Positions 1 through 7,596 of a DNA stretch of 64,000 bases are shown here, in pieces. The notes under the pieces are model-generated. The model had not been told where the DNA came from. It did not search any database and saw only the letters and a program-made list of their open reading frames with translations. The translations under genes were made by a program, and so were the position numbers. Source of the DNA: Methanococcoides vulcani (GTDB taxonomy: Archaea > Halobacteriota > Methanosarcinia > Methanosarcinales > Methanosarcinaceae); contig NZ_FOHQ01000001.1 in assembly GCF_900111645.1 (NCBI RefSeq), forward strand, positions 1 to 64,000, given 5' to 3'. Position 1 is the stretch's first letter. Each line of letters begins with the position of its first letter.

Positions 1-323
1 CACCCTCATGGATCTATGCAGCCGAAAAGAAAGGAATGGATGCTGATGACACGACCATCATCATGAGCGATATATCAAAAAAAGCAATGGAGCTTACAAA
101 AGATGTTATCATGGAATTGCTTGAGAACAAAATTCAAGATGAAGAAAAAAGGAAGTCCGTTGCTCAAAAACTATTAAGTGGAGAGATGATACATGTCACT
201 CCGATCTCTGCAAAAGAGGCTATTGAACTGGGTCTGCCGGTCAGCACTGAATTGCCTTCAGAAGTCCATGATTTCATGAAGTTTTTCAGGTCTGCAAAGA
301 TGAGCGTGGAATATATTGAGTAA
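1..323 (+). CDS. C-terminal part of a ClpP-class (SDH-family) serine protease, 5' truncated
   Basis: The frame is open from the left edge (codons from base 3) to TAA at 321-323, giving about 106 residues of a C-terminus. It begins PSWIYAAEKKGM and ends SAKMSVEYIE. This tail, with an alpha-helical stretch and the phrase AKEAIELGLPVST, matches what I remember of the membrane-associated Clp-fold serine proteases of methanogens, in which a Ser/Lys pair lies further upstream. The catalytic part is outside the window, so the assignment rests on the tail alone. The internal ATG at base 36 is not a start, because coding sequence continues upstream of it. Confidence 0.6.
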   Translation, partial: PSWIYAAEKKGMDADDTTIIMSDISKKAMELTKDVIMELLENKIQDEEKRKSVAQKLLSGEMIHVTPISAKEAIELGLPVSTELPSEVHDFMKFFRSAKMSVEYIE

Positions 324-348
324 ATTGATTTTTTGAATTACTTGATTT

Positions 349-374
349 TAAGAAAGGGTTAACAACCTTTCTTA
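349..374. terminator. Hairpin after the protease gene
   Basis: A perfect 9-bp inverted repeat (TAAGAAAGG at 349-357, CCTTTCTTA at 366-374) with an 8-base loop lies 25 bases after the protease stop. No long T-run follows on the plus strand, so the role in termination is an inference from position. Confidence 0.45.
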
Positions 375-460
375 TTACCATTTTTCAAACTTTTCCACTA
401 ACCCTTCTATCCCACATCTCCAACCTTTCCCTAATATGAGCATTTAGAGTAAACGACTGA

Positions 461-808
461 TTAGCCTTCTCACAGCAGGTAAGCAAAAGCGGTGTTGAGC
501 AGGGAATATGTGTTGTCAGCACTCCCCATACAACCACATCTGTGTTTGTCAATGAGAACGAATCCGGTCTTCGATTCGATATTCTGAACCTGCTGGAAAG
601 ACTCGTTCCCCCTTCGGCCGGCTATCAGCATGACAGGATAGATGACAATGCCGATTCCCACCTCAAAGCCGTCCTTCTGGGCTCGAGTGAGACCATCCCC
701 ATAATAGATGGAAAGCTGGTGCTTGGAACCTGGCAAAGTATATTTTTTGCTGAAATGGATGGGCCCAGGCACAGAAAAGTGAACATCATGATCATAAGGC
801 AGAGTTGA
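461..808 (+). pseudogene. Decayed YjbQ/UPF0047-family gene
   Basis: Coding similarity starts at base 461 directly after an in-frame TGA (458-460). It runs [18 protein letters not shown], then FVNENESGL, and ends in the family signature [11 protein letters not shown]. The intact family member in this window at 56534-56953 aligns throughout (SGINNGIVTVFAAGST..., LLGTWQQVIF). The first 30-40 residues are missing or scrambled, and the frame has no start codon before GTG at 542, which would remove the conserved His-Thr-Thr-Ser segment. I read it as a dead second copy. YjbQ proteins have weak thiamine-phosphate-synthase-like activity; nothing suggests this copy is active. Confidence 0.7.
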
Positions 809-833
809 ACAGAAGGATTGGGGGTTTTGGGGA

Positions 834-1343
834 ATGTTGTTGCATATAAGGCCGATAGGTGAGGTCGAAAAGGGTTTGCTGGATGGGCTGAAAGACCATA
901 TAAGCTCTATCTTCTCCCTGCCTGTCAAGATCGACCCGGCAATGTCAATTCCGTCTTATGCCTATAATCCTGATAGGGGGCAGTATGAAGCATCGACCAT
1001 TCTTGCTGATATGATGATGTCAATACCCAGTGATGGTTCAAAGGTGCTGGGCATCATCGATAAGGACATATATGTAAAGTCTTTCAATTTTATCTTTGGA
1101 CTTGCGGCTGAGAGGGTAGCTGTGATCTCACTCACAAGGTTGAGGGAGGAGTACTATGGACTCCCGCCAAATGAGTTTTTGTTCAAGGAGAGGATTCTCA
1201 AAGAAGCCATACACGAGATCGGACATATGTTCGGGCTTGTGCATTGTCCTGATATAGGATGTGTGATGCATTTCTCAAATACCCTTGATGATACTGATAT
1301 CAAGGGTTGCGAGCCATGTGCACGGTGTAAGGCCCTTTTGTGA
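834..1343 (+). CDS. amzA: Archaemetzincin metalloprotease
   Basis: The 169-aa protein carries the archaemetzincin zinc motif HEIGHMFGLVHCPDIGCVM at about residues 127-145. It supplies three His ligands, a catalytic Glu and the family's Cys-x4-Cys-x-Met start of a structural zinc site, completed by the C-terminal CEPCARC. The size is normal for the archaeal family. Start ATG 834 follows a G-rich stretch. Archaemetzincins are predicted zinc peptidases; their physiological substrate in methanogens is not established. The gene stands alone, 25 bases after the decayed YjbQ gene. Confidence 0.93.
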   Translation: MLLHIRPIGEVEKGLLDGLKDHISSIFSLPVKIDPAMSIPSYAYNPDRGQYEASTILADMMMSIPSDGSKVLGIIDKDIYVKSFNFIFGLAAERVAVISLTRLREEYYGLPPNEFLFKERILKEAIHEIGHMFGLVHCPDIGCVMHFSNTLDDTDIKGCEPCARCKALL

Positions 1344-1382
1344 ACCGTTCTATTATTAAGGCAGATCGAATTCCAAAATCTC

Positions 1383-2006
1383 TTATTCAATCATCTTCAT
1401 GATCTCAAGAACCTCGAAGTCAGGGACATCATACCAGTTCTCATAGACCTGTGCGACCGCATAGAATTGATGGGGCCTTTCCAGGACTACCATATCATCT
1501 ATCAGGTCCCCTATCTTTGCGGCGGTCTCCCTTCCTGTTACAGGTACTGCAACTACGATCTTTTTTGCCTTCTTTTTTTTGCAGAGCATTATGGCAGCCC
1601 TCATCGTGGATCCCATTGCTATTCCATCATCTACCAGAATAACGGTCCTGTCCTCTATGTCTGGCAGGGGTTCTCCTGACCTCAAGACATCTATCCGTCT
1701 TTCGATCTCTGCTATCTGGGCTTCTTCTATACTTTGCATCTCTTCACCTGAGAGCCAGTTCCCTGCTTCAGGGAAGATGAAGGTGCTTCCATTCTCTGCA
1801 ATCGCACCAAACCCTGCCTCTGGATTATCCGGGAATGGCAGTTTCCTGACAACTATCAGGGACATCTCTGCTTCTAGGTACATTGCCACACGATACCCTA
1901 TCTCAACACCCCCACGCGGGATGGCCAGGACGATTGGTTTTTCTTTCCTGTATTTATCAAGGGCTATGGCAAGCTTGTCTCCTGCTTCTTTTCTGTTCTT
2001 GAATAT
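1383..2006 (-). CDS. Phosphoribosyltransferase-domain protein with no ordinary start codon
   Basis: The PRPP-binding loop VILVDDGIAMGSTMRAA and the N-terminal pattern FKNRKEAGDKLA followed by AIPRGGVEIGYRVA identify a type I phosphoribosyltransferase of the kind often annotated as a predicted transferase of unknown substrate. The frame reads through the whole N-terminus, but the first ATG/GTG/TTG in frame (GTG near 1889) would remove about 40 conserved residues. An ATA codon at 2004-2006 sits 7 bases after GGAGG and would start the protein at the expected point (207 aa). An ATG a little upstream is in another frame and hits a stop. Either ATA (or ATT at 2010-2012) is used, or one base is wrong or lost here. 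The SDR gene ends 20 bases upstream on the same strand. Confidence 0.75.
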   Translation of the reverse strand: MFKNRKEAGDKLAIALDKYRKEKPIVLAIPRGGVEIGYRVAMYLEAEMSLIVVRKLPFPDNPEAGFGAIAENGSTFIFPEAGNWLSGEEMQSIEEAQIAEIERRIDVLRSGEPLPDIEDRTVILVDDGIAMGSTMRAAIMLCKKKKAKKIVVAVPVTGRETAAKIGDLIDDMVVLERPHQFYAVAQVYENWYDVPDFEVLEIMKMIE

Positions 2007-2025
2007 GGGAATCCCTCCATCTCTC

Positions 2026-2736
2026 TTAGAAAGGTGGCCTGTAGACTTCTATCGATGAGCCTGACGGTACTTTTGAATCAGGGAGGCACAATTCCAGTAC
2101 CTTTTGTGCAATGTGCTCTGGTTTGAGCATTGGCTCATCGGAGAACAGGGATCTATACATCTGGGTATCAACGCCCCCGGGACATACTGCATATACCTTC
2201 ACCTTTCCAGCAAGTTCGCTGGCAAGGGACTCTGTGATGCCGATAACAGCAAATTTGGAGGCACAATAGACAGAAAGCTGGGGTATCCCCTGTTTTCCGG
2301 CACCAGAAGATATGTTAACGATCCTGGCTGAATCGCTTTTGAGAATATGTGGAAGGGCGTATTTTGTGCAGAGGAACATGCCCTTGACATTGGTGTCCAT
2401 TATCTCATCATATTCATCAGTTGAGATGTCCTGAAGAGGTTTCCTATAGGCAACACCAGCATCATTGACCAGTATGTCGATCTTACCGAAAACATCCATG
2501 GTCTTTGAGATGAGTTTCTTGACACCTTCCTCCTCTCTGATGTCTGTGCTTATGGCAAGACAGCTTGCTCCTGTATCCTCAACCATTTGCCTGGTCTGCT
2601 GTATCTCTTCCTCTGTCCTTGAAGCCACAACTATATTGGCTCCTTCATCTGCAAGGCTCAGGCAGATGGCTCTCCCTATCCCCCTGCCCCCACCTGTGAC
2701 AATAGCGGTCTGACCTTTCAGTTCCATAGCATTCAC
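2026..2736 (-). CDS. Short-chain dehydrogenase/reductase (FabG-like)
   Basis: The 236-aa Rossmann protein has the nucleotide loop TGGGRGIGRA at about residues 15-24, the NDAG motif (usual form NNAG) and the active-site pair in SVYCASKFAV (Tyr-x3-Lys) preceded by the catalytic Ser in NISSGAG. Length and motifs are those of classical SDRs. An Arg in ASRTEEE after the second beta strand suggests NADP(H) preference. The substrate cannot be read from sequence. It lies directly upstream of the phosphoribosyltransferase, so the two may be co-transcribed. The start may be ATG 2736 or the next Met, three codons later. Confidence 0.9.
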   Translation of the reverse strand: MNAMELKGQTAIVTGGGRGIGRAICLSLADEGANIVVASRTEEEIQQTRQMVEDTGASCLAISTDIREEEGVKKLISKTMDVFGKIDILVNDAGVAYRKPLQDISTDEYDEIMDTNVKGMFLCTKYALPHILKSDSARIVNISSGAGKQGIPQLSVYCASKFAVIGITESLASELAGKVKVYAVCPGGVDTQMYRSLFSDEPMLKPEHIAQKVLELCLPDSKVPSGSSIEVYRPPF

Positions 2737-2804
2737 TACTTAAAAGTTGGATTCAACAGGTCTTATGCTTTTGGGAAAATAGATTCTAAAGATTGTTTCT
2801 ACTA

Positions 2805-3300
2805 TCAAAGGAGATTGCTGTTCAGGTAATTGAAAACCTCTTCAAGGCTATCATACTTTAGATATGAATAAGAGTCCAGGGGTGTTGGCATATTATTGAT
2901 GATCACAAGTTTCCCGTTGTTCTTCAGGGTGTAGCAGGGAAGTGTTGCTGCCGGCTGGACCACAAGGGAAGATCCGATCACCACCATAAGATCGGCTTTT
3001 GAGCATTCATCAACTGCTTTTTCCAGGGATTCCTGGTTCAGCATCTCCCCGAAAAAGATTATGTCCGGCTTTATGAGTCCACAGCACACCTCACAGACCG
3101 GGGATTTCCCCCTCCTTGACGATCTCTGCGATCATATCGAAGAAGGGGTACTTAGTACCACAGGAAAGACATGTATGATATTCGGGAGAGCCGTGTATCT
3201 CTATCACATTCTTTGAACCTGCCTTCTGGTGGAGCATGTCGATGTTCTGGGTGTACACGGTGATTTCAGTCCCCTGACTGTCACCTGCTCCTGTGCTGGA
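2805..3300 (-). pseudogene. Truncated, frameshifted Sir2-family deacetylase
   Basis: The segment [16 protein letters not shown], then the catalytic His in IEIHG, one zinc pair (CLSCG), a second pair, KPDIIFFGE and VVIGSSLVVQPAA are unmistakably sirtuin. The first ~90 residues (the GAGxS and FRG NAD-binding loop) are missing: sirtuin similarity ends near 3285, where Cas1 sequence on the other strand begins. In addition one extra base near 3091-3100 (CCCCGG) breaks the frame between KEGEIP and the second zinc pair; removing one G restores [12 protein letters not shown]. Both lesions point to a non-functional remnant. Confidence 0.85.
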
Positions 3301-3694
3301 TAATGCTTCAAAAGCTATACCTGAAAAATATGATTTTGAATCTCGACTTAACCGGAGCGGGAGGGCCATAGGGGCTGGAGACATGGTAAATGCTATGCTT
3401 AACTACGGCTACGCATTGTTAGAGGCAGAGTGCCCGAGGGCCATTAACTCTGTGGGCCCAGATCCTCACGTGGGCTTCTTGCATGAAATGAGTCCAAGCA
3501 AGAATAGTTTAGCTTATGATCTTCAGGAACCTTTCAGATTCCTTGTTGATTTTGCTGTTCTTAATCTGATAGAGACAAATGGGATAGACAAGAAGGACTT
3601 CATTAGGACAGAGAATTATTCATTGAGGCTCAGGCCCAGTGGGGCTAAGAAACTGACTGAAGAGATCAATTGGTGGTTTAACAAACCATTGTGA
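3293..3694 (+). pseudogene. cas1: C-terminal fragment of CRISPR integrase Cas1
   Basis: The 133-aa frame reads [57 protein letters not shown] and RPSGAKKLTEEINWWF, the helical catalytic half of Cas1. The conserved Glu, His (GFLHE) and Asp (AYDLQE) metal ligands are present. The N-terminal beta-domain (roughly 150-200 residues) is missing; the frame starts at GTG 3293 inside the junction with the truncated sirtuin. No cas2, other cas gene or repeat array is visible nearby, so this looks like the last remnant of a lost CRISPR adaptation locus. Confidence 0.88.
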
Positions 3695-3763
3695 ATATAC
3701 CAGAGTTATATAATATGGAGTTTGATCTCAAAACATCACAAATAGAGGGAGAGAAACAATCTT

Positions 3764-4414
3764 ATGAGTTACATTGCATCATGGAGTGGAGGTAAGGATA
3801 GTTGTTTTGCTTGTTATCAGGCAATTCTTGATGGATATGATATTTCCTATCTTGCAAATTTTCTCTCCAAAGAATATAGACGAGTACGTTTTCATGGAAC
3901 AGAAGCAAAATTAATTCAATTACAGGCCGAGGCAATTGGCATTCCTTTATTTCAAAAAGAAACTACAGGGAGTGGATATGAACAGGAGGTTAAAGATGCA
4001 ATAGGAGGTTTAATTCCGAATGGTGTAGAAGGCATCGTTTGTGGCGATATATATTTACAAGAGACTAGAAATTTGATGGAGAGGATTTGTGGAGATTTAG
4101 GGATTAAACTGATTGAGCCACTTTGGGGGAATGATCCTGAAAAAATTCTTCTTGAGTTCATAGATTATGGTTTTGAGGCAACTATAGTCAGTGCTGACTC
4201 AAATTTATTCGACAAAGAATGGATTGGCCGAAAAGTTGATAGAGATTTTTTGAAATATTTAAAAGATAACAATATCGATGTCTGCGGAGAAAATGGGGAA
4301 TATCATACATTTGTGACTGATGGCCCCCTGTTCAAGAAAAAAATAAAAATAACCAGTAGCAGGACAATCATAAGAGATAGATTCTGGTTTTTAGATATTC
4401 TTGAATATTGTTAA
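3764..4414 (+). CDS. Diphthine-ammonia ligase-like ATP pyrophosphatase (Dph6/DUF71)
   Basis: The PP-loop motif SWSGGKDSCFACYQA at the N-terminus and the conserved CGDIYLQETRNLMER and ENGEYHTFVTDGPLF blocks place this 216-aa protein in the DUF71/Dph6 family. These enzymes use ATP to amidate diphthine on elongation factor 2 in archaea and eukaryotes; some family members act on other substrates. Codon use is more AT-rich than the genes to its left, and it follows the cas1 remnant, so recent acquisition is possible. Start ATG follows a purine-rich GAGAGAAACAATCTT leader. Confidence 0.82.
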   Translation: MSYIASWSGGKDSCFACYQAILDGYDISYLANFLSKEYRRVRFHGTEAKLIQLQAEAIGIPLFQKETTGSGYEQEVKDAIGGLIPNGVEGIVCGDIYLQETRNLMERICGDLGIKLIEPLWGNDPEKILLEFIDYGFEATIVSADSNLFDKEWIGRKVDRDFLKYLKDNNIDVCGENGEYHTFVTDGPLFKKKIKITSSRTIIRDRFWFLDILEYC

Positions 4415-4541
4415 AGAATTTTGCTAATCATTCTTAACTCCACATTGCAGCCATACAATTACGTTATCATCAATTTTTTTGTTACAGTTTGAACAGCACG
4501 TTTAATTACTTCTGAATGCAAAAGAGGTTTGGGGAGATGCT

Positions 4542-5627
4542 ATGTATGAAAGCATTCGGGTGAACGAGGAGTCATCAAAAAAACGCATCCCAATAACTGT
4601 AAATGGGAAGCATTACCAGGTCGCTGAAAAGACTACTATCAAGAGGGCTCTCGAATCTCTTGGCTTCGAATTTGGGATATTCTCCAAGGAAGGGGACCTT
4701 CAGTCCCCTTGTGGATTTGGGGGCTGCTACACCTGCATGGTATTACTAAACGGGGACCCGGTCAGAACTTGTGTCACTCTGATCGAAAAGAATGCATCGA
4801 TAGAGACAAGGCTTCCTGAGGATTTTGTTCCCAAAAGGATAATTCATGGTCCTCAGCCTCATAGAGTGGGAGGGAAAGCAACCCCCTGGTGGTTGAAAGC
4901 GAAAGGCTACATTGAAGTTGCTATATGGGCGGCTGGTTGCAACCTACGCTGTCCCCAGTGCCAAAACTACTCCATCACTTATGACGGGAAAAGCAGTCCC
5001 ATAACTCCCTATGAAGCGGCTCAGCGCGTTACCCTTGCCAGAAGGAACTATGAAGTAGACAGAATGGCTATATCCGGTGGGGAACCCACCTTGAATAAGC
5101 CATGGCTCGTGGAGTATTTCAAAGAGCTGAAACATTTAAACCAAGATGAAAAGGCCAGGCTTCATTTGGATAGCAATGGAACCATACTGACTAAAGATTA
5201 CATAGATGAGCTGGTGCTCGAGTGTGGAGTAACCGATATAGGCATTGAGCCAAAAGGTGTGAGGACAGAGACTTTCATGAAGATAACCGGGATCGAAGAT
5301 GAAAAGCTTGTAAAGAGATATCAGCATACACAGTGGCAGGGAATTCGCCATATAACGGAAAACTATCTGGACAGGGTCTTCTTAGGCGTTGGATTTCCGT
5401 ACAACAGTTATTTCATGGGGTTAGATGAGGTTTCTGAGTTTGGGAAAAAGCTTGCGGGGATAAATCCGGAGGTTCAGGTTTGTGTGCTAGATTATTTTCC
5501 GGCATTCAAGAGGAAAGAGATGAAGAGACCTAGCGTGGAAGAGATGATGAATGTAAAGAAGACGTTGAACGAAACAGGACTCAAAACGGTTATAGTGCAA
5601 ACATCTAAAGGACACTTCGGTCCTTAA
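4542..5627 (+). CDS. Radical SAM enzyme with N-terminal 2Fe-2S ferredoxin domain
   Basis: Residues ~15-95 form a plant-type ferredoxin-like domain (PITVNGKHYQV, then the cluster loop SPCGFGGCYTCMV and a later Cys in VRTCVT). Residues ~110-361 form a radical SAM domain with the motif CNLRCPQCQN and SGGEPTLN for S-adenosylmethionine binding. The fusion suggests that the [2Fe-2S] domain feeds electrons to the radical SAM cluster. The motif resembles pyruvate-formate-lyase-activating-type enzymes and AmmeMemoRadiSam radical SAM proteins, but the substrate is unknown. Another radical SAM gene lies 250 bases downstream on the same strand. Confidence 0.85.
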   Translation: MYESIRVNEESSKKRIPITVNGKHYQVAEKTTIKRALESLGFEFGIFSKEGDLQSPCGFGGCYTCMVLLNGDPVRTCVTLIEKNASIETRLPEDFVPKRIIHGPQPHRVGGKATPWWLKAKGYIEVAIWAAGCNLRCPQCQNYSITYDGKSSPITPYEAAQRVTLARRNYEVDRMAISGGEPTLNKPWLVEYFKELKHLNQDEKARLHLDSNGTILTKDYIDELVLECGVTDIGIEPKGVRTETFMKITGIEDEKLVKRYQHTQWQGIRHITENYLDRVFLGVGFPYNSYFMGLDEVSEFGKKLAGINPEVQVCVLDYFPAFKRKEMKRPSVEEMMNVKKTLNETGLKTVIVQTSKGHFGP

Positions 5628-5695
5628 CCACATTAGACATTTATATCCTGGATTACGTGACATCCAGCATCATTTATCTATGATAGGTACAAAAG

Positions 5696-5800
5696 TTAAG
5701 TTAGTTCCTCTTCCAGTTTTTTAGCAAATTCTGGATCAAGATATGCTTTTAGCCGCTTTACTGTTGTGGGATAAAGAGTGTTTGTCTCTTCTTCTAAATT
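5696..5800 (-). pseudogene. Short coding relic between the radical SAM genes
   Basis: On the minus strand a 34-codon stretch bounded by stops reads LEEETNTLYPTTVKRLKAYL followed by DPEFAKKLEEELT. It has protein-like composition but no start codon. It may be the tail of a lost gene; I do not recognise it. Confidence 0.3.
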
Positions 5801-5878
5801 TTAGTTTGCCGAAACTGGTTAAAGACAGGGATTTCTACAGAGCCCTTGTTTCGTTTATTGATAAATTGGGTGAATAAT

Positions 5879-6958
5879 ATGGGAAAATGCAAAATATGCG
5901 GGAAAGAGAGCCCGCTGATATCAAGTTTTCTGGGTCTCTGCCTGGAATGCATAAGGAATAGACCCGAAGAAGCGCTTCCTCTTGCAAAGAAAGCCCATGC
6001 CTTATCAAGAAGCAGATTTGGCCTTGTTCCTGAAGTACCAAAAGGGGGAGGTGTAAAATGTAAATTCTGCGGGAATGAGTGCGAGATCCATGAGGGAAGC
6101 AAAGGCTATTGTGGACTGGTGGGAAATGAAAAAGGAAAGATGCTCAGGGACAGGGAGTTGATAGCTACCTACTACTACGACCCGCATCCAACCAATTGTG
6201 TAGCCGAATGGGCATGCCCTGCAAGCGGCATAGGCTATCCTGAATATTCAATGTGTAAAGGAATAGAATATGGTTACAATAACCTTGCTGTTTTCTGTAT
6301 AGGATGCTCATTTGACTGCCTTTTCTGCCAGAACTGGCACTTCAGGGAGGATATTGCTGTAAAGCCTAAGGTGGACGATGAAGAGTTCCTGGACGCAATA
6401 AGTGAAAATACCACATGTATCTGTTTCTTTGGCGGGGATCCTACACCCCAGCTGGATAAGATAACAAGGATCTGCAAGAAAGCCGAAGGAAAGAATAGGG
6501 TCCTTCGGTTCTGCCTTGAGACTGACGGGAACGCAAATCCAAAATTGCTGGGAAACTTCGCAGAGATAGGGCTGCGCTCAGGAGGGAATATAAAATTTGA
6601 TCTGAAATTCTGGAATGAATATCTTAATATAGCGATTACCGGAGTCAGCAACAAAAATACATATGAAAATTTTAGACGGATGGAGAGATTCTACAAACAA
6701 AGAAAAGAGATACCTTTTCTCACCGCATCTACCCTTATGGTCCCGGGTTATACCGATGATAAGGAGGTAAAGGGAATAGCCAGCTTTATAGCAAGTATTG
6801 ATGAAGAAATCCCATATTCTCTTCTCGCATTTTATCCTCACTTTGATATGAGGGATCTGCCCCTTACCAAAAGGGAAGATGCACTCAGATTCCAGAGAAT
6901 TGCAAAGGAAGAAGGATTAAAGAATGTTAGGATAGGGAATGTCCATCTTCTTGCCTGA
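5879..6958 (+). CDS. Radical SAM protein with N-terminal zinc/cysteine region
   Basis: The 359-aa protein begins with CKICGKESPL and CLECIRNR, then CKFCGNECEI, two probable metal sites. It continues into a radical SAM core with CIGCSFDCLFCQNW and the GGDPTPQ glycine motif. Overall order and the CQNW ending of the cluster motif resemble the radical SAM member of AmmeMemoRadiSam systems and PFL-activase-like proteins in methanogens. The target protein is unknown. The ATG at 5879 gives the Cys pair right at the N-terminus; an in-frame ATG at 5846 would add 11 non-conserved residues. Confidence 0.82.
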   Translation: MGKCKICGKESPLISSFLGLCLECIRNRPEEALPLAKKAHALSRSRFGLVPEVPKGGGVKCKFCGNECEIHEGSKGYCGLVGNEKGKMLRDRELIATYYYDPHPTNCVAEWACPASGIGYPEYSMCKGIEYGYNNLAVFCIGCSFDCLFCQNWHFREDIAVKPKVDDEEFLDAISENTTCICFFGGDPTPQLDKITRICKKAEGKNRVLRFCLETDGNANPKLLGNFAEIGLRSGGNIKFDLKFWNEYLNIAITGVSNKNTYENFRRMERFYKQRKEIPFLTASTLMVPGYTDDKEVKGIASFIASIDEEIPYSLLAFYPHFDMRDLPLTKREDALRFQRIAKEEGLKNVRIGNVHLLA

Positions 6959-7047
6959 ATATTTTGAAACTGAAATTATTTCGGTTTTAAACAAAGATGG
7001 GCTTTGTACCCTCAATTTAGGTGCAATTTCCAGACTAAAATCAGAGT

Positions 7048-7122
7048 GCCTCGGTGGCTTATGGGTATAGCGCGTTCTTGGTAAGGACGAGGTCGCGGTT
7101 TCAAATCCCGCCCGAGGCTCCA
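7048..7122 (+). tRNA. tRNA-Thr (anticodon GGT), CCA encoded
   Basis: Acceptor GCCTCGG (7048-7054) pairs fully with CCGAGGC (7112-7118); discriminator T7119 is followed by an encoded CCA. The anticodon arm is CGTTC-TTGGTAA-GGACG, giving anticodon GGT for Thr. The T-arm is GCGGT-TTCAAAT-CCCGC: the normally near-invariant G53-C61 pair is replaced by a T-C mismatch. Otherwise the cloverleaf is regular (72 nt without CCA). Confidence 0.85.
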
Positions 7123-7596
7123 AATCACGGGGTTAAAAGCCCCCTTATTTTCATATTACAAAAAGCATTCTAAGCAAGTAACAGACATAAGATCAATGTG
7201 AGAATATGCTTGCAATCGAAACATCTTTCCATGAATTGTTTCAAATGCTTGGCTAATGGGTCCAATTTTACGTTTTATACTTTTGTTAGGTAAGCCGGGC
7301 GGGGCTACTAAATTTTTCAGACAGTCCTATTGTTTTACAATAGGGTTTTTTAATTATTCTATATCGGATAAAGTCTTTTCTCAGTTATTCGGAAATATGC
7401 TGAGTTGAGATCTCGATATCCGGAAGTGTTTGATGAGATGGAAAATATCAATACACAATGACAAAAGGGCGAAGTCTGTTTTTTTGGGAATTCGGAGAAT
7501 GAGAGGAAAAGAAAGTCTGGTATAAGGCACTGTTGTGATATAAAAATCTATAATATATAGAAATCCTCTTCAATAAGAATACAAATATGTAATATA
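7123..7596. other. Intergenic region after tRNA-Thr
   Basis: AT-rich sequence without a convincing coding frame. It holds one terminator-like hairpin (7326-7352, listed separately) and an AT-rich stretch at 7540-7575 that may carry the promoter of the downstream kinase-like gene. Confidence 0.5.
7326..7352 (+). terminator. Hairpin with T-run
   Basis: CCTATTGT (7326-7333) and ACAATAGG (7337-7344) form an 8-bp stem with a TTT loop, followed by GTTTTTTAATTATT. It looks like an intrinsic-type terminator, though no gene ends immediately before it; it may end the tRNA transcript or a lost gene. Confidence 0.5.

Noticed and set aside
458-460. Pyrrolysine or selenocysteine read-through at the YjbQ remnant
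   Set aside because: The stop is TGA, not the TAG used for pyrrolysine; there is no sign of a SECIS element, and the N-terminus upstream is scrambled anyway.
3293-3694. Active CRISPR-Cas locus
   Set aside because: Cas1 is truncated, no other cas gene is present, and I found no regularly spaced repeat array near it or elsewhere in the window.
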